DNA from: JASGDN01 sp049840815
GTDB taxonomy: Bacteria; Chloroflexota; Chloroflexia; Thermomicrobiales; UBA6265
Assembly (NCBI GenBank): GCA_049840815.1
Contig: JASGJI010000004.1
Location: forward strand, 124,001-188,000
Length of the DNA: 64,000 nucleotides
Direction of reading: 5' to 3'
Below are positions 8,935 through 17,236 of this stretch, in pieces (within the stretch, counting starts at the first letter, position 1; each line of letters opens with the position of its first letter). Position numbers and translations under genes: made by a program. The notes below the pieces were generated by a model, which did not search any database, had not been told where the DNA came from, and saw nothing but the letters and a program-made list of their open reading frames with translations.

Positions 8935-9693
8935 ATGACTGCGACCAATTCCACGCCGACCATCAGCCCTGCATCGCCACCTCCGCCGGAGCACGGACCC
9001 GAACCGCACGATCGCCCCCTCGCCGCGCGCCTGAACTGGCTGCGCGCGGGCGTGCTCGGCGCGAACGACGGCATCGTCTCCGTCGCGGGCGTGGTGGTCG
9101 GCGTGGCCGGGGCAACGTCGTCGTTGCGCGAGATCTTCACCGCCGGAATTGCGGCGATGGTAGCCGGGGCGTTCTCGATGGCGGGTGGCGAGTATGTCTC
9201 GGTGAGCACCCAGCGCGACACGGAATCCGCCGCGCTGGCCAAGGAGCGGTGGGAACTGGCGAATATCCCCGAAGAGGAGGAACGCGAACTCGCCCGCCTC
9301 TACGAGGAACGCGGCCTCTCGCCGGAGTTGGCGGCGCAGGTGGCCCGCGAACTGACGCAGGAGGACGCCCTGAAGGCGCATGCCGAAATGGAGCTCGGCA
9401 TCGATTCGGAGGAGCTGACGAATCCGTGGGCAGCAGCGGTGAGCTCATTCGTGGCGTTCGCCATCGGCGCGGCGTTGCCATTGCTGGCGATGGCGATCCC
9501 GATGGACGACGAGCGGGTACTGTTCAGCGTGCTGGCGGTTGCGGTCGGGCTCTTCCTCACCGGGTTCGTGAGCGCAAGGCTGGGCGGTGCGCCGTGGAAG
9601 CCTGCGGTGCTGCGGAATGTGGGGATGGGGGTGTTGACGATGCTGGTGACGTGGCTGATCGGCAAGCTGCTCGGCACCACCGTCGGGGCCTGA
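8935..9693 (+). CDS. VIT1/CCC1-family iron/manganese transporter
   Basis: This is a 252-residue membrane protein of the vacuolar iron transporter family, which moves Fe2+ or Mn2+ out of the cytosol. A Pro/His-rich tail (1-30) precedes the family signature NWLRAGVLGANDGIVSVAG (about 33-52), then a second helix with AGAFSMAGGEYVSVSTQRD. A cytoplasmic Glu-rich metal-binding domain follows (about 95-150, EEEERELARLYEERG and ALKAHAEMELG), then three more membrane segments. Length and order match bacterial VIT proteins. The protein is transcribed alone, behind the palindrome at 8855-8873, so metal-responsive control is plausible. Downstream on the opposite strand is a degraded toxin gene. Confidence 0.9.
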   Translation: MTATNSTPTISPASPPPPEHGPEPHDRPLAARLNWLRAGVLGANDGIVSVAGVVVGVAGATSSLREIFTAGIAAMVAGAFSMAGGEYVSVSTQRDTESAALAKERWELANIPEEEERELARLYEERGLSPELAAQVARELTQEDALKAHAEMELGIDSEELTNPWAAAVSSFVAFAIGAALPLLAMAIPMDDERVLFSVLAVAVGLFLTGFVSARLGGAPWKPAVLRNVGMGVLTMLVTWLIGKLLGTTVGA

Positions 9694-9732
9694 TGCCGAC
9701 GGTGGTGCCGAGCCTGCATGGGCCAGGCGGCG

Positions 9733-10070
9733 TCAGTAGATGAGCTGTGCATCGATGAACCGCCCGACAACCCGCCGGGCCTCAAGCAGGAGATCGTCCG
9801 GGACCACGCCACGCCGACGCAGGAACCGCATCTCGCTGATCGACCCTGCCTGATCGCACAGGATGAATGAAGGCTTGGTCAGGCCAGCGATGCCTGCCTC
9901 AACCCGCAGGTGCGCCGGGATGCCACGATCAGGCCATTTGGCGCGAGATTGAACCCATCGTTCGACAACACGAGCGCCGGTCGAATGCCAGCCTGTTCCC
10001 GGCCGATCTGGGGATCGAAATCGACGGACCAGATCTCACCGACCCTGGGCGTCTGCGGCGAGTCCTGCAC
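9733..10070 (-). pseudogene. Frameshifted MazF/PemK-type toxin
   Basis: From a GTG at 10068-10070 with GGAGG six to ten bases upstream, the frame reads PRVGEIWSVDFDPQIG and GIRPALVLSNDGFN, the hallmark N-terminal half of a MazF endoribonuclease. It then runs into an early TGA at 9879. The next frame carries GIPAHLRVEA, KPSFILCDQAGSIS and a matching C-terminus ending at TGA 9733-9735. The usual VVPLTTxDR segment that should join the two halves is missing, so a small out-of-frame deletion near 9930 best explains it. The start overlaps the antitoxin end by 35 bases, as in functional pairs. The toxin is almost certainly inactive. Confidence 0.8.
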
Positions 10071-10371
10071 GGATCTCCTCCAGTTCTTCTGGCGTGAAGT
10101 AGGGATCATGGCCGCTCAGCCCGTCGCCCGCCGTGCGGTCGAACAGCCGCAGTTCATCCTGATAGGCCTGCCATGCGACCGGGTCCTTCCGGAGTTGCTC
10201 GTACGACTCACGGTAGGCAGCCCAGAACTGCGCATCCTCGTATCGCCGGAGCAGGTCGGTCACGATCTCGCCGACCGGGCGTTCCTGGTCCCGCGCGATC
10301 GCCTGGAGCCGGTCGTGCGTAGCCGCCGACACCGTGATGGTCTCCGTCTGGCTCTTCCGCAATGCTGCCAT
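10036..10371 (-). CDS. Ribbon-helix-helix type antitoxin of a mazEF-like pair
   Basis: This is a 111-residue acidic protein directly upstream of the broken MazF gene. Its N-terminal 45 residues (SQTETITVSAATHDRL, RPVGEIVTDLLRRYE) have the pattern of a MetJ/Arc/CopG DNA-binding fold. The C-terminal half is acidic and probably unstructured (PYFTPEELEEI), as in antitoxins that wrap a toxin. The ATG has GAGAGGAG nine bases upstream. The coding frame is intact although its toxin is not. Such genes normally repress their own operon and neutralise the toxin. Assignment rests on neighbourhood and N-terminal pattern rather than on a specific family name. Confidence 0.7.
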   Translation of the reverse strand: MAALRKSQTETITVSAATHDRLQAIARDQERPVGEIVTDLLRRYEDAQFWAAYRESYEQLRKDPVAWQAYQDELRLFDRTAGDGLSGHDPYFTPEELEEIRAGLAADAQGR

Positions 10372-10645
10372 GGGCGCGCTCCTCTCCGATCCTCGGCATC
10401 GACCCTGCCACCTGCCGAGGCCAGGGGGAGGCCGTTTCTCCCATCGAGTGTACCGCCCACCCCCGGAAACCGCATCGGCCAGCCGGCGCGGCGTGAAAGC
10501 GATGCCCGGCGCAACGTATGATTCCGCCGGTCGCTCATCATCCCGGCCGTGACCGGGTTCTGGCCGTCGTCCTCACCGCTATCCTGCCTGCACCACCGAC
10601 CCACAGGCCGACTGCAGACAGGCTCAACCCTGGAGTCTGATCCCC

Positions 10646-11299
10646 ATGCACGGTCTGGAAACGGCGATGATCGATCTCATCCGCTCATGGTTCGATGCCG
10701 TGGGCTGGTGGGGGGTCGTGATCGCGATGGCGATCGAAAGCGCCTGCATTCCCCTCCCCAGCGAGATCACCATGCCGCTCGCTGGCTGGCTCCTCGTCGC
10801 GGAACACGGCCTCGGCTGGAAGGGCGTCCTCCTCGCCGGGTTCTTCGGTGCCGTCGGCAACCTGATTGGGTCGCTGATCGCCTACTTCATCGGGATGTAT
10901 GCCGGTCGCCCATTGATCGAGCGTCACGGCAAGTGGATCCTGCTCACGAAGAAGGACATCGACCGGGCGGAAGGCTTCTTCCAGCGCTGGGGCGATTGGG
11001 CAGTCTTCCTCTCCCGCCTGCTGCCGGTGGTGCGCACCTTCATCTCGATCCCGGCCGGCATTGCGGAAATGAACCTCTGGAAGTTCTCGCTGCTCACCTT
11101 CGTCGGGTCGTTCATCTGGTCCACGCCACTGGCGGCGGTCGGCTACAAGTGGGGGCCGGACTGGGAGAGTTTCCGGGAGCGCATCCGTTTCCTGGACTAT
11201 CCGATCGCTGCGGTGATCCTGCTGGTGATCGCCTGGTTCGTCTGGCATCGCCTCCACGAGATCCGGGCCGAGCAACAGCCCCCCTCCAGCGGTATCTAG
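10646..11299 (+). CDS. DedA family (VTT domain) membrane protein
   Basis: This 217-residue DedA/SNARE-associated family protein is of the type linked to flipping of polyprenyl or phospholipid carriers and to proton-motive-force homeostasis. Visible features are the amphipathic N-terminal helix, the ESACIPLPSEITMP motif (about 32-46), GNLIGSLIAYFIGMYAGRP, the re-entrant RLLPVVRTFISIPAG motif (about 130-145) with its key arginines, and a final helix. The last codons GGT ATC TAG coincide with the target site of the adjacent insertion sequence: the TAG at 11297-11299 is inside the duplicated TCTAGC, so the reading frame was left intact by the insertion. A ribosome site is weak (TGGAGTC about 10 bases upstream). 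Confidence 0.9.
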   Translation: MHGLETAMIDLIRSWFDAVGWWGVVIAMAIESACIPLPSEITMPLAGWLLVAEHGLGWKGVLLAGFFGAVGNLIGSLIAYFIGMYAGRPLIERHGKWILLTKKDIDRAEGFFQRWGDWAVFLSRLLPVVRTFISIPAGIAEMNLWKFSLLTFVGSFIWSTPLAAVGYKWGPDWESFRERIRFLDYPIAAVILLVIAWFVWHRLHEIRAEQQPPSSGI

Positions 11300-11300
11300 C

Positions 11301-11325
11301 TGTGGGATTTCAATAGGTTGTGGTG
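11301..11325 (+). repeat. Left terminal inverted repeat of the IS481-type element
   Basis: The left end begins TGTGGGATTTCAATAGGTTG. It matches the right end at about 17 of the first 23 positions, including an uninterrupted 11-base core. Confidence 0.85.
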
Positions 11326-11404
11326 AGGAAGGGGATTGTTCATCCGGTTCGGATCGGGGACGCTTGGGATATCTGACGTCTTCAGCGAACCAGGAGGGAA
11401 CCGG

Positions 11405-12364
11405 ATGAACGTCCATAAGGGTGCCAGAACGACGCCATGGAGTCGAGCGCTCATGGTGCAGCGGGTGCGGGAGGAGGGGCAGTCGGTGACGCAGGTGGCG
11501 GCAGCCTTCGGCGTCTCGGAGACGACGGTCCGGAAATGGCTGCATCGGGCCGATGAGCCGGTCCTGTCTGGCGTCGACCCCTTCGCCGATCGCTCGTCCC
11601 GTCCCCATCAGGTGCGGAACCCGACCGCCACCGAGACGGTGCGGGCGATCGAGGCAGGACGACGAGACCACCAGTCCGGGAAACAGCTGGCGGTGGCGCA
11701 TGGCTGCTCCCGATCCACGGTGAGCCGCTATCTGCGGCGTGCGCATCTCTCCCGGGCCAAGGACCTGGAGCCGGTCCTGCCACCCAATCGCTACGAACTG
11801 CCCGAACCCGGGGCCTTGATCCATTTCGATACCAAGAAGCTGGGCCGCTTCGATCAGTCGGGACACCGGATCACCGGGGATCGGACCCGGCAGAGTCGTG
11901 GCATCGGCTGGGAGGCGGTGCATGTGGCGATCGACGATCACTCCCGGGTCGCGCAGGTCCGGGTCCTGGCCGATGAGCGCAGCGATGCGGCGGTGCAGAT
12001 GCTGCGGGACACGGTGGGCTGGTATCGCGAGCAGGGCATCGCCGTGACGGCGATCATGACCGACAACGGCTCGTGCTATCGCTCCCACGCCTTCAGGGCG
12101 GCCTGTGCAGCGCTGGGCGTCCAGCATCGACGGACGCGGCCCTACACGCCCCGGACGAACGGCAAGGCGGAGCGGTTCATTCAGACGGCGTTGCGGGAAT
12201 GGGCGTATGCCACGACCTACGACACCTCGGATGATCGTGCCAAGGCTTTGTCCGGCTGGGTTGAGACCTACAACACCACCCGACCCCACACCGGCATCGG
12301 AGGCATCCCGCCCATGGATCGCATCGCCGGATTCCGCAACAACCTATTGCAACTCAACATCTAG
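11405..12364 (+). CDS. IS481-family transposase (DDE integrase fold)
   Basis: This 319-residue transposase has an N-terminal helix-turn-helix (about 15-55, VTQVAAAFGVSETTVRKWL), a second HTH (about 95-125, LAVAHGCSRSTVSRYLRRA), and an rve catalytic domain. The DDE residues are in IHFDTKKLG, IMTDNGSCYRS and RTNGKAERFIQT. Length and order match the IS481 family. Its stop codon TAG (12362-12364) lies outside the element, in the duplicated target CTAG, so the host site supplies the terminator codon. The start ATG is preceded by AGGAGGG six bases away. There is no frameshift, so it is probably active. Confidence 0.92.
   Translation: MNVHKGARTTPWSRALMVQRVREEGQSVTQVAAAFGVSETTVRKWLHRADEPVLSGVDPFADRSSRPHQVRNPTATETVRAIEAGRRDHQSGKQLAVAHGCSRSTVSRYLRRAHLSRAKDLEPVLPPNRYELPEPGALIHFDTKKLGRFDQSGHRITGDRTRQSRGIGWEAVHVAIDDHSRVAQVRVLADERSDAAVQMLRDTVGWYREQGIAVTAIMTDNGSCYRSHAFRAACAALGVQHRRTRPYTPRTNGKAERFIQTALREWAYATTYDTSDDRAKALSGWVETYNTTRPHTGIGGIPPMDRIAGFRNNLLQLNI
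12335..12359 (-). repeat. Right terminal inverted repeat of the IS481-type element
   Basis: Read on the minus strand the end begins TGTTGAGTTGCAATAGGTTG, the partner of the left repeat. It overlaps the last codons of the transposase gene. Confidence 0.85.
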
Positions 12365-12388
12365 CGCAGATCCAGACCGAATGCAGCA

Positions 12389-12414
12389 ACGGCCCCGGAA
12401 CATTCCGGGGCCGT
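12389..12414. terminator. Rho-independent type hairpin, probably the original dedA terminator
   Basis: A perfect 12-base inverted repeat ACGGCCCCGGAA / TTCCGGGGCCGT stands between the convergent dedA (now interrupted by the IS) and the GGDEF gene. There is only a short T-containing tail on either side (CATCGTT on the plus strand). Confidence 0.75.
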
Positions 12415-12475
12415 CATCGTTCCCACGATGTCCCACGAATGGAGGTAGCCCGAACGTGTTGCGGAAACACGCGCA

Positions 12476-13537
12476 TCAGGCAACCGCCGACAATCCCGCA
12501 AGGTCCGTCTCACCCGCGTAGCGGTCGCGCCCAGCCGCCTTGGCCGCCAGCAAGGCCGAATCCGCCCGCGCCAGCGCCTCGTCCAGCGACTCACGCTCGC
12601 GCATCGCCGCCGATCCGATACTGAGCGTCACCGGGATGGCGGCTGCGCGGTCCCGCAACGACGCTACCAGATCCGCCATCGGGACATGCCCGGCTTCGGG
12701 CAGAAAGACGACGAACTCATCGCCCCCGAGCCGGCCGATGGACCCTGCCTGCCCGAACACCGCCCGTAACACCCCGGCGAGTTCCAGCAGCAGGCGGTCC
12801 CCCTCGGTATGCCCGTGCCGGTCGTTGGTCCGCTTGAAATGATCCACATCGAGAAAGAGCACCATCGCATCGCGGGATCGCCGCGCCGCGAGCGCCTGCT
12901 CCGCATCCTCCAGCCAGGCCCGTCGGTTCAGCAGGCCGGTCAACGCATCCGTCCGGCTCTGCTCGCGCAGTTGGCGGATCAGGCGGAAATAGCCCCACTT
13001 CACCCGAATCACCGCCCCATAGAGGATGGTCGTCGTCACGATCATCAGCCCAATGAACCGGATGAACTGGCTTGTCTGTTGCGGCACGAGCGGCGTCTCC
13101 AACTGGGCAAACATCAGGATCGGCGCGGTCACCACAACCCAGGACACCGCCACCTGCCAGTAGCGGAGGCTGAAACTCGCCGCAAGCAGGACGATGATCA
13201 TCGCCGTCGGCAGGACAGACGGCACCCCACGATGCGTCAGCCACACCTCCCACGACGCCAGGATCGACGAGATCCCGGCAAACCCGGCCATACAGGCAAC
13301 GACTGGCCCCTGCATCGCCCACCGCGCATAGACCCGGCTCAGCCAGGCCAACAGGAAGAGCATCACCACCGCAGCCACCGCGAGCACGGTGTGCCACCAG
13401 GGCGATACGGCAGCCCGCCGGATAATCCCAAGCACCGGCAGGCTCCCGACAACCGCAGCCAGCGTCAGCGGAACCGCAGCGGTCGCATAGCGGCGCAAAT
13501 AGAACTCGTCGAAGGTCGTCGGCTCGATCACATCCAA
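12476..13537 (-). CDS. Membrane-bound GGDEF diguanylate cyclase
   Basis: This 353-residue protein has six predicted membrane helices (about 20-185, the 6TM sensor arrangement) and a C-terminal GGDEF domain (about 195-345). The active-site loop GRLGGDEF is complete, preceded by LFLDVDHFKRTND with its metal-binding Asp, so it should make cyclic di-GMP from GTP. The RxxD inhibitory site five residues before GGDEF is absent (GQAG), which suggests no product feedback at that site. The listed start is a TTG; a GTG at 13529-13531, two codons in, is equally possible. No EAL partner is nearby; the next minus-strand gene upstream is an HD-domain hydrolase. Confidence 0.88.
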   Translation of the reverse strand: MDVIEPTTFDEFYLRRYATAAVPLTLAAVVGSLPVLGIIRRAAVSPWWHTVLAVAAVVMLFLLAWLSRVYARWAMQGPVVACMAGFAGISSILASWEVWLTHRGVPSVLPTAMIIVLLAASFSLRYWQVAVSWVVVTAPILMFAQLETPLVPQQTSQFIRFIGLMIVTTTILYGAVIRVKWGYFRLIRQLREQSRTDALTGLLNRRAWLEDAEQALAARRSRDAMVLFLDVDHFKRTNDRHGHTEGDRLLLELAGVLRAVFGQAGSIGRLGGDEFVVFLPEAGHVPMADLVASLRDRAAAIPVTLSIGSAAMRERESLDEALARADSALLAAKAAGRDRYAGETDLAGLSAVA

Positions 13538-13842
13538 CCATCACCACAAATCGCTGGCCACCCGCCGTACGGGGCAACTGTTGCCTATCGCGATGGATGG
13601 TACACGACCTGCGAGAAGCACCGCAGTCCCGCCGCCCAGGCTATTCCGCGGGCCAGGATGACCGCCCCAAGCAAGACCCGGCCATGCCGTGCCAGGCCTG
13701 AAAGCAGGCAGGATTCCCAGCACAGAGGACGCACGATCGATTTGGACGGATTCTCATACGGAGTTACCCGGCACGGCATGCTGAGACTCCGGATGCGATA
13801 GCCCACGAGTCCAAACGCAAGCCCGGGCGCCACCACGACGGC
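13538..13842. other. Intergenic region without a supported gene
   Basis: About 305 bases separate the GGDEF start from the end of the HD-domain gene. An 83-codon minus-strand frame (13585-13836) exists, but it has no ribosome site and no recognisable motif. I see no clear hairpin or promoter. Confidence 0.5.
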
Positions 13843-14556
13843 CTACAGTTCCCCCTCGACCTCCTGTTGCAGCCGCTGGAAGAACGCCCGCATGTAGGCG
13901 TGGCGCTCCTCCGCCATCGCACGGCCCGTCGCAGTCAGGAACCGGTCCGGAAGGTCCGCAAGCAGCAGCGCGAACTCGACGCTCGATGAATAGTCGGGGC
14001 GCTTGCGCAGAGCGAGCAACGTCTCCGTCGATACCGGAAGATCGATCGATGCAGGCACCGGCGCGTAGACCTTCTGGCCATGCATGCCCGTGATGCAATA
14101 GAGCCGGGCAATTCCGACCGCACCGAGACTATCGATCTTGTCAGCGTCGAACAGGATGCGTCCCTCCAGGGTCTGCGGTGATGTTCCCCCGGTCGTCCGG
14201 TGCTCGCGAATCGCCTGCTGCACCGGAGGGATCAGGTGCTGGGGAAATCGCGTCCCGGCCAGCAGGTCTCCCGCCATCACCGCGCCGATCGCGGCGTGGT
14301 CGCCCCCATCCCGCCGCTCCCGTTCCTGCCCGAGGTCGTGCAGCGCCGTCGCGGCAAGAACGATGGCAAGCTCCCCGCCCTCGTACGCCTGGATTCGGCG
14401 AGCAATCGCCATGGTCCGGACAACGTGATCCAGATCGTGCGCGGCGTCGGCGCCCCCTTCGGATGCAAGCGCCTCCGACGCCAGGCCGACGAGCCATGGC
14501 TCCAATGTCTCCGGCGACGGCTCTCCGGCACGATCCATCTCGCGAACTGGCGCCAC
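13843..14556 (-). CDS. HD-domain phosphohydrolase
   Basis: This 237-residue cytosolic metal-dependent phosphohydrolase belongs to the HD superfamily. Metal ligands are visible in order: AHDLDHVVR (H), TALHDLGQ (HD), the helix IREHRTTGG (H), and ILFDADKIDSLGA (D). The pattern resembles the YedJ/PF01966 uncharacterised nucleotide hydrolases of about 200-230 aa. The substrate cannot be read from sequence. I placed the start at the GTG 14554-14556, with AAGGA nine bases upstream. A longer frame to 14625 would add a cysteine-rich, implausible N-terminus, and the ATG seven codons-in downstream (14536-14538) lacks good spacing. It lies upstream of the GGDEF gene on the same strand, but 305 bases separate them. 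Confidence 0.85.
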   Translation of the reverse strand: MAPVREMDRAGEPSPETLEPWLVGLASEALASEGGADAAHDLDHVVRTMAIARRIQAYEGGELAIVLAATALHDLGQERERRDGGDHAAIGAVMAGDLLAGTRFPQHLIPPVQQAIREHRTTGGTSPQTLEGRILFDADKIDSLGAVGIARLYCITGMHGQKVYAPVPASIDLPVSTETLLALRKRPDYSSSVEFALLLADLPDRFLTATGRAMAEERHAYMRAFFQRLQQEVEGEL

Positions 14557-14676
14557 TGAAAAGATCCTTCCTCGTTCGTTCCTGCATTCAGCCGTCGAGC
14601 AGTCTACAGAACCGCAGCACATCACGAGGCGACCCTATCACACGCACCATATAGAGCCCGGAAGCGTCCCCATTCC

Positions 14677-16155
14677 TTACAGGGCGTCTTCCGGGAACGC
14701 CGGTCGCGTGCGCCAGACCGGGTTCGCCGCCTCGAAGGCCATCGAGACGCGCAACACCTCCGCCTCCGCCAGCGCCCGCCCAACGAACTGGATGCCCACT
14801 GGTAGCCCATCGTCCGTGAATCCGCACGGCACCGAGATCGCCGGCATCACCGTCGCCGAGATATGCCAGCTCGCCCGCATCCAGCCGAGATAGTCCGGCT
14901 GCGGCACGCCCGCCACCTCGCGCGGCCACGTCCAATCCACCGGGAACGGCGGCAGCAGCACCGCCGGCGTCGCCAGGATATCGATCTCCTCGAAGAGCGC
15001 CGCCGTCCGCACATGCAGCCGCGTCCGTGCCAGCAACGCGCGATGGATGTCCGTCGCCGTCAGGTCGAGACCCCATTCGGTATTGTTCCGGACGTTCTCG
15101 CTCAGCATGGACGGGTCCTTGCGGTACTGGTCGCCGTTGGCCTGCGCCATCTCCCACGCCCGCAGTGTGCGGAACGAATCCTCCGCGCCATCGAGATCCG
15201 GTTCCAGGTCGCGAATGTCGGCGCCGAGTGCTTCCAGCGCCGGACGCCCCTTGCCCTCCAGCACGGCGGTCACGGCGGGATCGACCGGCAGCCCGCCCAG
15301 GTCGCGCGACCACCCGACGCGCAGCCCCTTCAGGGCCGCCGCCGGCTCCTCGTGCGCGATGGCGATGTACTCATGGCCATCTCCCGGCAGGGAAACAGGA
15401 TCGCGCGGGTCGAACCCGGCCAGCACCCCCGTGAGCAACGCGCAGTCGGCGACGGTTCGCCCCATGCCCCCGACCATGGAGAGGTTCGACCACCCGTCCA
15501 GCACCGGCACGCGGGAAACCCGCCCCGGCGACGGACGCAGCCCGACGACGTTGTTGAACGAGCCGGGATTCCGCAACGATCCTCCCATGTCGCTGCCATC
15601 CGCCACGCTCAGCAACCCGCTGGCGAGCGCCGCACCCGCCCCACCGGAGGACCCCCCCGCCGACTTCGTGCGGTCGTAGGGGTTCCGCGTCGCCCCGAAG
15701 ATCGGGTTGAACGTGTGGGAACCCGCGCCCATCTCCGGCACATTCGTCTTCCCCAACCGGATCGCGCCAGCCTGTCGCATCTTCACCGCCGGCTCGGCAT
15801 CCTCCGTCGGCACGAAATGCTCGAAGAGCCTGCTGCCCCACGTCGTGCGCATCCCCTTGGTCGCCATCAGGTCCTTGTGCGCGATCACCAGCCCGTGCAG
15901 CGGCCCCGGCGTCTCCCCGCGTGCGAGCGCATCGTCCGCCGCCTGGGCCTGCTCTCGCGCCTCGTCCGCATGCATCGTCACGATCGCGTTGATGTGCGGA
16001 TTGATCCGCTCGATCCGCGTGAGGTACGCCTCCAGCAACTCCCGCGCGGAAAGCCGCCGGTCGGCGAGCAACCGCCACTGCTCCACGGCAGGGAGGTAGC
16101 AGAGGTCGGCTTCGTTCGCAGGCAACTCGACGGATCGCGAAGACGACGGAATCAT
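14677..16155 (-). CDS. Amidase signature family hydrolase
   Basis: This is a 492-residue serine amidase hydrolysing carboxamide or ester bonds; specificity is unknown. The Ser-cisSer-Lys triad is complete: Lys in VIAHKDLM (about 95), the glycine-rich GGSSGGAGAAL (about 172) with the cis-serine, and the nucleophile in SDMGGSLRNP (about 195). The C-terminal strands LPVGIQFVGRALAEAEVL are also typical. The ATG at 16153-16155 has a GGAGG eight bases upstream; longer in-frame starts would read through the upstream spacer. No GatC or GatB neighbours are present, and GGSLRNP rather than the GatA pattern argues for a catabolic amidase. Confidence 0.9.
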   Translation of the reverse strand: MIPSSSRSVELPANEADLCYLPAVEQWRLLADRRLSARELLEAYLTRIERINPHINAIVTMHADEAREQAQAADDALARGETPGPLHGLVIAHKDLMATKGMRTTWGSRLFEHFVPTEDAEPAVKMRQAGAIRLGKTNVPEMGAGSHTFNPIFGATRNPYDRTKSAGGSSGGAGAALASGLLSVADGSDMGGSLRNPGSFNNVVGLRPSPGRVSRVPVLDGWSNLSMVGGMGRTVADCALLTGVLAGFDPRDPVSLPGDGHEYIAIAHEEPAAALKGLRVGWSRDLGGLPVDPAVTAVLEGKGRPALEALGADIRDLEPDLDGAEDSFRTLRAWEMAQANGDQYRKDPSMLSENVRNNTEWGLDLTATDIHRALLARTRLHVRTAALFEEIDILATPAVLLPPFPVDWTWPREVAGVPQPDYLGWMRASWHISATVMPAISVPCGFTDDGLPVGIQFVGRALAEAEVLRVSMAFEAANPVWRTRPAFPEDAL

Positions 16156-16339
16156 GGCAGGAACCTCCGGACGGACAGGCGGGAGAACAATGTCGCCATT
16201 GTCCGCAACCGGGGCGTGCTTGGCGAGGCCTGGCTCATGGATTGCGTTTCCGCGAAACGCGCGTGATACGATCGGCTGACGAACCGCTCTCCGCGCTGGG
16301 CCGGACCAGCCGGCGCCACCGATGTGAAAGGACGTTCCT

Positions 16340-17149
16340 GTGTTGGAGCTCGACCGTGGGCGAGAGACCGCCATTCGTGACCTCGACGCCATCATTGCCC
16401 GTCTGCGCGGGCTTTCCCCCAGCGACTGGGACCGCCCGACCCCCGACGAGGGCTGGACGGTCCGCCATCTCGCCGTTCACCTGACCGAGACCATTCCCTT
16501 CCTCACCAACGTGCTTGGCGACATCATCGCCGTGCGCCTGGGCCGGCGCCCGACCGAGGAAGCCGGCGACGTCGTCACCCTCACGTCCTCCACGGATGCC
16601 ATCGCGGCCGCCTTCACCCAGGATCGCAACGCCTTCTATCACACCATCGCCGCGATGGAGGACGAGGATCTGGAGACGGTCGTTTCCGGCGGGAGCGCCG
16701 GATTCGAGCGTAGCGGCTCGCTCTTCCTCGCGCTGGCCACGATCGAAGCGGGCATCCACCGCTTCGATCTCGATACCGCCATGGGCGCTCCCGATGCCGG
16801 CCTCGACGAGCAGACGATCATCGCCTGCGACGCGGTCCTGCCCGCGCACATGGCGACCTTCGCCACCCACGCCGGCACGCATCCGGATGCGCCGGTGAGC
16901 TTCGCCTTCCAGGGAACCGGTTTCGACCGCCGCCTGACCTGGACGGGCAGCGAGTGGACACAGGATGTGGACGCGCCAGAAGGAACCCACGAAATCCGCC
17001 TCCACGGCGACGATTCCGCGATCATGCTCTTCCTCTACGGGCGCATCCGGGTGGAGGGGCCGGGCAGCGACCGCCTGCGCTTCGGCGACGACTCCGCCCG
17101 CGACCGCGAGCTGGCGGCGCAGTTCAAGACGTTCGTCCCTGGCCCGTAA
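16340..17149 (+). CDS. Maleylpyruvate isomerase family (mycothiol-dependent type) protein
   Basis: This 269-residue protein carries the DinB-like four-helix bundle of the mycothiol maleylpyruvate isomerase family. The N-terminal half (about 1-160) shows DWDRPTPDEGWTVRHLAVHLT with the first metal His, and the later His in TIEAGIHRFDLDTA. A C-terminal SCP2-like domain (about 175-265) holds RLTWTGSEW and a hydrophobic strand pattern. Such proteins use a thiol cofactor or act as metal hydrolases; the true substrate is unknown. The GTG start has AAAGGA eight bases upstream. The next gene follows 87 bases later on the same strand. Confidence 0.8.
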   Translation: MLELDRGRETAIRDLDAIIARLRGLSPSDWDRPTPDEGWTVRHLAVHLTETIPFLTNVLGDIIAVRLGRRPTEEAGDVVTLTSSTDAIAAAFTQDRNAFYHTIAAMEDEDLETVVSGGSAGFERSGSLFLALATIEAGIHRFDLDTAMGAPDAGLDEQTIIACDAVLPAHMATFATHAGTHPDAPVSFAFQGTGFDRRLTWTGSEWTQDVDAPEGTHEIRLHGDDSAIMLFLYGRIRVEGPGSDRLRFGDDSARDRELAAQFKTFVPGP

Positions 17150-17236
17150 CCAATTGCTTCTGGGATATGTTGCGCGCCTGGCGACGAGTCACCGGGCGCG
17201 CCGCGTTGAGGTTCGTTGGGGAGAAGGATCGCCCGC

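Larger units (their letters stand above)
11301..12359 (+). mobile_element. IS481-family insertion sequence (1059 bp)
   Basis: The element is bounded by terminal inverted repeats starting TGT and sharing the perfect core CAATAGGTTGT (left at 11311-11321, right complement at 12339-12349). It is flanked by a 6-bp direct repeat TCTAGC (11295-11300 and 12360-12365). NCTAGN is, from recalled knowledge, the preferred target of IS481-type elements. Its single gene is intact. Joining the flanks restores the original sequence GGTATCTAGCGCAG, in which the dedA stop is unchanged, so the insertion is positioned between dedA and its terminator at 12389-12414. Confidence 0.88.

Noticed and set aside
12389..12414. 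Terminator as part of the insertion sequence
   Set aside because: It lies outside the duplicated TCTAGC, so it belongs to the host and once followed dedA directly.
13585..13836. 83-codon minus-strand frame upstream of the GGDEF gene
   Set aside because: Lacks a ribosome site and any pattern; composition fits non-coding sequence.
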